This document shows, piece after piece, positions 48,193-53,651 of a stretch of 53,651 bases of DNA. Origin of the DNA: Pseudoxanthomonas sp. Root630 (lineage in GTDB: Bacteria > Pseudomonadota > Gammaproteobacteria > Xanthomonadales > Xanthomonadaceae); NCBI RefSeq assembly GCF_001427585.1, contig NZ_LMGY01000012.1:1350-55000 (forward strand). Direction: 5' to 3'. Position numbers and translations under genes: made by a program. Position 1 is the stretch's first letter, and each line of letters opens with the position of its first letter. The notes under the pieces are model-generated. The model saw nothing but the letters and a program-made list of their open reading frames with translations, made no database searches and was not told the origin of the DNA.

Positions 48193-48963
48193 ATGCGCAT
48201 CATCAGCTTCAATGCCAACGGCCTGCGCTCGGCGGCCACCAAGGGCTTCTTCGACTGGTTCACCGCGCAGGAAGCCGACGTGCTGTGCGTGCAGGAGACC
48301 AAGGCGCAGGAACACCAGCTGGCCGGTCCCGAATTCCTGCCGGCCGGCTACAAGGCCTGGTTCCGCGACGCCAGCACCAAGAAGGGCTACAGCGGCGTGG
48401 CGATCTACGCGCGACGCGAGCCGGATGAGGTCCGCACCGCGCTGGGCTGGCCCGACTTCGACGAGGAGGGCCGTTACATCGAGGCGCGGTTCGGCGATCT
48501 GAGCGTGGTGTCTTTCTATATTCCGTCCGGTTCGTCGGGCGACGAGCGCCAGGGCTTCAAGTTCAAGGTGATGGACTGGCTGGCACCGGTGCTGGACGAA
48601 TGGCGCCGCAGCGGTCGCCACTATGTGCTGTGCGGCGACTGGAACATCGTGCGCAGCCGGCTCGACATCAAGAACTGGACCAGCAACCAGAAGAATTCCG
48701 GTTGCCTGCCGCCGGAACGCGACTGGTTGAACGGCATGTGCGTGGACGAGGGCGGCTGGGTCGATGCCTACCGCGCGCTGCACCCGGAAGGCCAGGACTA
48801 CACGTGGTGGAGCAATCGCGGCGCCGCGCGCGCCAACAACGTGGGGTGGCGGATCGACTACCAGTTCGTCACGCCCTCGCTGCGCGATCGCCTGAAAGCC
48901 TGCTCGATCTATCGTGAGCAGCGCTTCTCGGACCATGCCCCCTTCACGGTGGACTACACCTGA
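48193..48963 (+). CDS. xthA: exodeoxyribonuclease III (AP endonuclease)
   Basis: A 256-residue member of the Exo III/APE1 family. It cuts 5' of abasic sites and removes blocked 3' ends in base-excision repair. The motifs are complete: NANGLRSA, the metal Glu in LCVQETKAQ (about 34), RRSGRHYVLCGDWN with the catalytic Asp/Asn, WWSNRG, VGWRIDY and the final SDHAPF His. The ATG at 48193 starts MRIISFN. Its stop overlaps the ATG of the permease by one base (TGATG), linking the two genes. Confidence 0.95.
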   Translation: MRIISFNANGLRSAATKGFFDWFTAQEADVLCVQETKAQEHQLAGPEFLPAGYKAWFRDASTKKGYSGVAIYARREPDEVRTALGWPDFDEEGRYIEARFGDLSVVSFYIPSGSSGDERQGFKFKVMDWLAPVLDEWRRSGRHYVLCGDWNIVRSRLDIKNWTSNQKNSGCLPPERDWLNGMCVDEGGWVDAYRALHPEGQDYTWWSNRGAARANNVGWRIDYQFVTPSLRDRLKACSIYREQRFSDHAPFTVDYT

Positions 48964-50297
48964 TGACGACCTCCGCCAGCGAACGGCCCGGCAAACCCTC
49001 CGTCTGGCGCGCGTTCGCGCAGCCGTCGGCGTGGACGATGTTCTTCTTCGGCTTCGCCTCGGGCATGCCGTTCCTGCTGGTCGGTTTGACGTTGGCCTAC
49101 TGGCTGACCGAAAACGACCTGGAACTGAAGAACATCACCCTGATCGCCAGCGCCGGCCTGACCTATACGCTGAAGTTCCTGTGGGCGCCGCTGGTGGACC
49201 GCTGGCGGCTGCCGCTGCTGGGACGGCTCGGCCAGCGGCGCGGCTGGCTGCTGCTCGCGCTCGTCGTCGTCACCATCGGCCTGTTGCTGATGGCGCAACT
49301 GACGCCGGTTCGGCTGGGGCCGTTCATAGGGATCACCCTGATGACGGCGTTCGCCGGGGCGACACTGGACATCGCCGTCGATGCTTACCGCATCGAGATC
49401 GCACCGCAGGAATCCCAGGGCGCACTGCTGGCGACGTACTCGCTCGGCTACCGAATCGCGTTGATCATCACCGGCATGCTGGCGCTGGTGATGGCCGATC
49501 ACGTGCCATGGCCGCTGGTCTACCAGACCATGGCGGCCGTCATGCTGATACCCGTCGTTGCGGTCCTGATGTCGCGCGAACCCGAAGTCCTTCGCGTGCA
49601 GGTGACGACCTGGAGCGAAGGCTTGTACGTGGGTGTCGTGGAGCCCTTCCTGGATTTCTTCCGGCGCTTTGGCGCGGCGCTGGCGCTGGCGCTGTTGGCA
49701 TTCATCCTGCTGGCGAAGGTATCCGACCAATCGCTGGGCGGCGGCATCATGGCGCCGTTCTACCTGGGCCAGGGCTTCACCAAGACCGAGATCGGCACGG
49801 TGTCCAAGCTGTGGGGGGTGTGGATGGGCATCGTCGGCGTCTTCATCGCCGGCATCGCGATCGCGCGCTGGGGCGTGAAGTGGCCGCTGCTTGCGGGCAT
49901 TGTGCTGGGCGCGGTCAGTAACCTGCTTTATGTGTGGTTGATAGGCGCAGACGGCGATCTTTGGCGGCTGACGCTGGTGATCTCCGGCGAGAACCTGGCC
50001 CAGGGGTTCCAAGGCACGACGTTGGTGGCGTTCCTGTCGGCACTGGTCAATCAGCGCTTCACGGCGACCCAGTACGCGCTGTTTTCTTCGCTGGTGATGC
50101 TGCCTGGCAAACTGCTGGGCGCGGTGTCCGGCGGCATTGTCGAGCACACCGGTTACGGCGTGTATTTCTGGATCACGGCCCTGGTGTCGATCCCCGCGGT
50201 GCTGCTGTTCTTCTGGCTCGCACCGCGCATCCGGTTCGGTGGCGACCACGCGCCCGCCAGCGGGGTCGACAGGTCCGTGGGAACGGCGGCCGACTGA
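48963..50297 (+). CDS. ampG: AmpG-type muropeptide MFS permease
   Basis: A 444-residue major-facilitator protein with about 12-14 hydrophobic helices. AmpG-type features are FGFASGMPFLLVG in the first helix, LTYTLKFLWAPLVDR, DIAVDAYRIE and the QGFQGTTLVAFLSALVNQRF loop. AmpG imports GlcNAc-anhydroMurNAc and its peptides for wall recycling. It sits near anmK, which uses anhydroMurNAc, and near an M23 endopeptidase, so this end of the window is clearly wall-oriented. It is coupled to xthA by a one-base overlap. Confidence 0.88.
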   Translation: MTTSASERPGKPSVWRAFAQPSAWTMFFFGFASGMPFLLVGLTLAYWLTENDLELKNITLIASAGLTYTLKFLWAPLVDRWRLPLLGRLGQRRGWLLLALVVVTIGLLLMAQLTPVRLGPFIGITLMTAFAGATLDIAVDAYRIEIAPQESQGALLATYSLGYRIALIITGMLALVMADHVPWPLVYQTMAAVMLIPVVAVLMSREPEVLRVQVTTWSEGLYVGVVEPFLDFFRRFGAALALALLAFILLAKVSDQSLGGGIMAPFYLGQGFTKTEIGTVSKLWGVWMGIVGVFIAGIAIARWGVKWPLLAGIVLGAVSNLLYVWLIGADGDLWRLTLVISGENLAQGFQGTTLVAFLSALVNQRFTATQYALFSSLVMLPGKLLGAVSGGIVEHTGYGVYFWITALVSIPAVLLFFWLAPRIRFGGDHAPASGVDRSVGTAAD

Positions 50298-50349
50298 GCG
50301 CGTGCGTTACAGTCTGCCCATGGGGCATGCACATGCAGGGGACGGGGCA

Positions 50350-50577
50350 ATGACCGACATCGTGCTGAAGGACGTGGATCCGATCCTGGCCGAGCGCATC
50401 CGGCGCGTGTCGCAGGCGCGCGGCTGGCCGATCCACGACACCATCTTCAATCTGCTCGAACAGGGCCTGTTCGTCTGTGAATCGGAGGTCCGTGGCGGCT
50501 TGAGCGACCGCGAAGTCAACGCGCTGGCCGACGCCATCAGCGCGTTGAAGGACGTGCCGCCCGGAAAGGGCTTCTAG
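50350..50577 (+). CDS. small RHH-like hypothetical protein
   Basis: A 75-residue protein. It begins with a strand-like [11 protein letters not shown] followed by two helices ([16 protein letters not shown] and [14 protein letters not shown]), the form seen in FitA-type ribbon-helix-helix antitoxins, and an acidic helix after that. There is no toxin gene beside it, so an antitoxin role is unsupported. GGGGACGGGG before the ATG is the ribosome-binding site; an upstream in-frame ATG at 50320 gives a less likely longer form. Its stop overlaps the convergent anmK stop by four bases (CTAG). Confidence 0.55.
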   Translation: MTDIVLKDVDPILAERIRRVSQARGWPIHDTIFNLLEQGLFVCESEVRGGLSDREVNALADAISALKDVPPGKGF

Positions 50578-51704
50578 GCCGGGAACACCGTGCCCAGCAC
50601 GCGGCGACCGGCGGCGCCCGTGACCGCGGGCAGGTTGCCCGGCCGTCCCGCGAGCGTTTCCCGCGCAAGCCAGGCGAAGCCCATCGCCTCCACATAGTCC
50701 GGATCCAGGCCATGCGCCGTGGTGGACTCCACCACGGCCTGCGGCAGATGCGCCGCCAATCGCGCCATCAGCGCAGCGTTGTGCACACCGCCGCCGCAGA
50801 CCAGCACCCGGCGGGTATCCGGCTGCGTCATCTGCAGCGCGTCGGCCACGGTGCGGGCGGTCAGTTCCAGCAGCGTGGCCTGCACATCCGCCGGTGACAG
50901 CGTGGCATCGCCGAGGCGCGCGTCGAGCCAGTTCAGATGGAACTGCTCGCGCCCCGTGCTCTTGGGCGGCGCAAGCGCGAACCACGGCTCGGCCAACAGG
51001 CGGGCCAGCAGCGCCGCATCCATCCGGCCGCTGGCGGCCAGGGCGCCGCCGGCATCGTACGGCTGGCCGGTATGGCGCTCGCACCAGGCGTCCATCAGCG
51101 CATTCGCGGGGCCGGTATCGAAGCCGCGCACGTCGCCCGCCACCGGCAACAGGGTGAAGTTGCCGATGCCGCCCAGGTTCAGCACCGCGCGATCCTCGTG
51201 GGGCGAGCCGAGCAGGGCGGCGTGGAATGCCGGCATCAGCGGTGCGCCATGCCCGCCCGCCGCCACGTCGCGGCGGCGGAAGTCCGCGACGGTGTCGATG
51301 CCGCTGCGCTCGGCGATCACGTTGCCGTCGCCGAGCTGCCAGGTGAACGGCGGGTTGGCATGCGGGCGATGGCGGATCGTCTGGCCGTGGGAACCGAGCG
51401 CGCGCACGCGGCCGCGGGGTATGGCGGCCTCTTCCAGCAGGGCGAGGGCGGCCTCGGCGAACGCGCTTGCCGTGCGGCCATCCAGCGATCCCAGCGCATC
51501 CAGTGAAACGTTGTCGGCGCCTTGGCCAAGGGCGACCAGCTGCGTGCGCAGCGCGGGGTCCCACGCAAAGGTGCGGCCGTGGACGAGTTCGCACCGCAGG
51601 CACGTCGTCGACGCCTGGAACCTGACGAGCGCGGCATCGATGCCATCGGCGCTGGTGCCGGAGATCAATCCCAGGTAGAGCTCGTCGGAAGCAGGTGTCG
51701 TCAT
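50574..51704 (-). CDS. anmK: anhydro-N-acetylmuramic acid kinase
   Basis: A 376-residue kinase of peptidoglycan recycling. It opens the 1,6-anhydro ring of anhMurNAc and phosphorylates it, giving MurNAc-6-P. Motifs: [18 protein letters not shown] at the start, the catalytic-region [33 protein letters not shown] and a late [11 protein letters not shown] at 51704. It is the second gene after the M23 peptidase on the minus strand, but a strong terminator lies between them, so it probably needs read-through or its own promoter. Confidence 0.93.
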   Translation of the reverse strand: MTTPASDELYLGLISGTSADGIDAALVRFQASTTCLRCELVHGRTFAWDPALRTQLVALGQGADNVSLDALGSLDGRTASAFAEAALALLEEAAIPRGRVRALGSHGQTIRHRPHANPPFTWQLGDGNVIAERSGIDTVADFRRRDVAAGGHGAPLMPAFHAALLGSPHEDRAVLNLGGIGNFTLLPVAGDVRGFDTGPANALMDAWCERHTGQPYDAGGALAASGRMDAALLARLLAEPWFALAPPKSTGREQFHLNWLDARLGDATLSPADVQATLLELTARTVADALQMTQPDTRRVLVCGGGVHNAALMARLAAHLPQAVVESTTAHGLDPDYVEAMGFAWLARETLAGRPGNLPAVTGAAGRRVLGTVFPA

Positions 51705-51724
51705 GCGGGATTCGCGGACAAAGA

Positions 51725-51751
51725 AAAAGGCGGGACAGTGTCCCGCCTTTT
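51725..51751. terminator. rho-independent terminator after the M23 peptidase gene
   Basis: AAAAGGCGGGAC (51725-51736) and GTCCCGCCTTTT (51740-51751) form a perfect 12-bp stem around AGT. On the minus strand the T-run follows the stem. It lies between the M23 gene end and the anmK ATG. Confidence 0.85.
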
Positions 51752-51777
51752 CTGGCTTCCCGCCATGTGCGCGGCGA

Positions 51778-53241
51778 TCAGCCCTTGCCGTTCTTCTTGC
51801 CGGTCGCCGGCTTGGCTGTCGCCACCGCCGTGGCGGGCTTGGCTGCTTCTTCCGCGGGGCCGACATCGGCGTAGATGATGTCCTCGACGGTGCGGATGCG
51901 TGCCAGTGCATTCGAGGTGTAGGTACGGAACGCGGCCAGCTGCGGGCCGGACAGCGGCTCCGGCGGCGGCATCGTCACCGACAACGGGTTGCGGTGCACG
52001 CCGTTGATGCGGAATTCGTAATGCAGGTGCGGGCCGGTCGACAGGCCGGTCGTGCCGACGTAGCCGATCACCGTGCCCTGCGGGATGCGCTGGCCCTGCT
52101 TGATCTTGCCAAGCCGCGACATATGTCCGTACAGCGTGGTGTGGCCACGGCCGTGATCGAGGATGACGGTGCGGCCGTAGCCGCCCTGCCAGCCGGCAAA
52201 CTGCACGCGACCATCGCCGGCCGCCATGATCGGCGTGCCCGTCGACGCGGCGTAGTCCACGCCCTTGTGCATACGCATCGTGCCGAGCACCGGGTGGCGA
52301 CGCGCGCCGAACTTGGAGCTCATGCGCGCGTACGGGATCGGCATGCGGATGAAGCTCTTCTTCAGCGGCCGGCCCGCGGCCGTGAAGTACTCCGGCTTGC
52401 CACCGGGGCGGGTGAAGCGGAAGCCCGAATGCAGCTTGCCGTCCACCGTGAAGGTCGCGGCCTGCACGGGGCCGGTGCTGATCAGCTCGCCCTCGCGCCA
52501 GGTCTGCTCGACCACGACGCTGAAACGATCGTCCGGGCCGAGGTCGGAGTTGAAGTCGATGTCGTACTTGAAGATCTCGTCGGTCATCGAATTGATGTTC
52601 GCCGACGTCAGGCCCGCCTTGCGCGCTGACCGGTTCAACGAACGACCCACTTCGCCGCTCAACACCACGGTGCGGGTCGTGGTTTCACGGGCGATGACCC
52701 GTTCGGTGACCTTGTCCGCTCCGACGACCAGTTCAACCCGGTGGCTGGGGTCGCGGTCGTAGCGCAGGGTGCGCAGGCCGCCGGTGACCGGCAGGTCGAA
52801 GGCGATCTCGGTGCCGGGCTTGAGGCGCGTCAGCGCCTTCTTGGCGTCGGCGTTGTCCAGAATGCGGTGCAGCGTGCCCGCCGGGATGCCCAGCTCCTCG
52901 AAGATCGACCCCAGGGTCTGCCCCGGCTTCACCCGCACGACCTGCCAGCTGTCGCCGGCGGTGCCGGCTTGGCGCGCGGCGGACAGTTCGGGCAGTTCGA
53001 GCAGAAGCGTGTTGCGGGGCTGGGACACCGGCGCCTGGATCGCGCTCGAGAAGCCCGGCACGATGGTGGCCATCATCACGCCGATCGTCGTGAACAGACT
53101 GGCGTGGATCCAGTGGCGTCGCGTCCAGCGGCCTTCGGGCAGGTGCCGTTTCACTTGCTGGTGCAGCGTGGTGTCGCGAAGCACCCCGAGGCGTTCGCGG
53201 AACTGTTGCTTGCGGCTGTTGCCGCCCCCATGAGTTTGCAT
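51778..53241 (-). CDS. M23-family peptidoglycan endopeptidase with OapA/LysM-like domain
   Basis: A 487-residue envelope protein. A basic N-terminus and one membrane helix ([19 protein letters not shown], about 45-63) precede an OapA/LysM-like part ([20 protein letters not shown]), a central domain and the lysostaphin-type M23 domain (about 330-440). Zinc ligands are in [18 protein letters not shown] (His and Asp) and HLHYEF. It resembles MepM, which cuts meso-DAP-D-Ala cross-links during wall growth. A low-complexity Lys/Ala/Pro tail ends it. The start is set at 53241 because the promoter at 53284-53312 lies upstream of it, while the longer frame from 53325 would begin upstream of that promoter. 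Confidence 0.87.
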   Translation of the reverse strand: MQTHGGGNSRKQQFRERLGVLRDTTLHQQVKRHLPEGRWTRRHWIHASLFTTIGVMMATIVPGFSSAIQAPVSQPRNTLLLELPELSAARQAGTAGDSWQVVRVKPGQTLGSIFEELGIPAGTLHRILDNADAKKALTRLKPGTEIAFDLPVTGGLRTLRYDRDPSHRVELVVGADKVTERVIARETTTRTVVLSGEVGRSLNRSARKAGLTSANINSMTDEIFKYDIDFNSDLGPDDRFSVVVEQTWREGELISTGPVQAATFTVDGKLHSGFRFTRPGGKPEYFTAAGRPLKKSFIRMPIPYARMSSKFGARRHPVLGTMRMHKGVDYAASTGTPIMAAGDGRVQFAGWQGGYGRTVILDHGRGHTTLYGHMSRLGKIKQGQRIPQGTVIGYVGTTGLSTGPHLHYEFRINGVHRNPLSVTMPPPEPLSGPQLAAFRTYTSNALARIRTVEDIIYADVGPAEEAAKPATAVATAKPATGKKNGKG

Positions 53242-53283
53242 CAAGGTTGCACCCCGGGGCCAAGGCGAAGCCCCAATCGGCGT

Positions 53284-53312
53284 ACCATAGACACGCGAAG
53301 ACTTCGCGTCAA
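53284..53312 (-). promoter_or_regulatory. sigma-70 promoter of the M23 peptidase gene
   Basis: On the minus strand TTGACG (53307-53312), a 17-bp spacer and TATGGT (53284-53289) give transcription starting near 53277, about 36 bases before the ATG at 53241. A TTGACT (53335-53340) on the plus strand in the same AT-rich region could serve tyrS, but no convincing -10 for it was found. AGTCAA (53320-53325) and this TTGACT also form an inverted repeat. Confidence 0.6.
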
Positions 53313-53385
53313 ACCATTGAGTCAATTGGATTTTTTGACTGGTATCACTATTTACTTTCTTTTAACGGTAACTTCACTTCACTGA

Positions 53386-53651
<266 letters not shown>

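Noticed and set aside
50350..50577. Toxin-antitoxin module at the small RHH-like gene
   Set aside because: The FitA-like shape is weak, and the neighbours are ampG and anmK. No PIN or other toxin gene is present.

Overview
The window is a high-GC chromosomal segment with short intergenic gaps and many 1-4 nt gene overlaps. Its gene content points to a gammaproteobacterium of the family Xanthomonadaceae (Lysobacteraceae). The main clues are malate synthase plus isocitrate lyase beside a LysR regulator, back-to-back spermidine synthase and biosynthetic arginine decarboxylase, coaBC-dut-phosphomannomutase with a membrane-anchored mutase, and anmK-M23 peptidase-tyrS. A Pseudoxanthomonas- or Stenotrophomonas-like organism fits best, but the genus cannot be fixed from sequence alone. 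I see no rRNA, tRNA, CRISPR array or prophage, and no gene-free stretch longer than 300 bases.

Layout. 1-720: the edge of an IS3-type insertion sequence beside a headless gene remnant. 813-5.6k: a solitary HipA-family toxin/kinase (YjjJ/HipH type) and a large secreted F5/8C-domain glycosidase-like protein behind a LacI-type operator. 5.6-9.2k: envelope and exported proteins (lipoprotein, DUF2272, polysaccharide deacetylase). 9.2-14.4k: an aldehyde/alcohol dehydrogenase cassette with DUF779, divergent from an AcoR-type sigma-54 activator, with a recognisable -24/-12 promoter. 14.4-23.3k: small proteins, a diguanylate cyclase, a LytS/LytTR two-component pair, a CHASE-PAS-GGDEF-EAL protein and a CHAD protein. 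23.4-26.9k: a ribbon-helix-helix-like protein under a striking palindrome, an alpha/beta hydrolase, a VOC protein, and AraC and LysR regulators. 27.0-30.1k: glyoxylate shunt (aceB, aceA). 30.1-34.1k: S9 peptidase, comM, ubiK. 34.3-38.1k: P-II/DUF6404, speE and speA with a REP pair between them. 38.1-41.8k: SDR, small membrane protein, SPOR protein, argS. 41.8-46.7k: radC against coaBC-dut-phosphomannomutase. 46.7-50.6k: DUF4124-like protein and pyrE against xthA-ampG and a small protein. 50.6-53.7k: anmK, M23 endopeptidase and the start of tyrS.

How the genes work together. Most of the window is core metabolism and envelope biology: C2 metabolism (alcohol and aldehyde oxidation to acetate, glyoxylate bypass), polyamine synthesis, nucleotide and CoA synthesis, and cell-wall recycling and remodelling (AmpG, AnmK, M23, SPOR, DUF2272). 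The accessory signal is concentrated in regulatory DNA: a 39-nt palindrome over the promoter of an RHH-like gene (23406-23444), a 21-nt palindrome between the LysR gene and aceB, a sigma-54 promoter plus a TGTCGCA/TGCGACA dyad at the aldehyde dehydrogenase, and an inverted repeat upstream of hipH. I found no complete novel multi-gene defence or biosynthetic system. The best candidates for new biology are the self-contained RHH/palindrome unit and the alcohol-aldehyde-DUF779 regulon.
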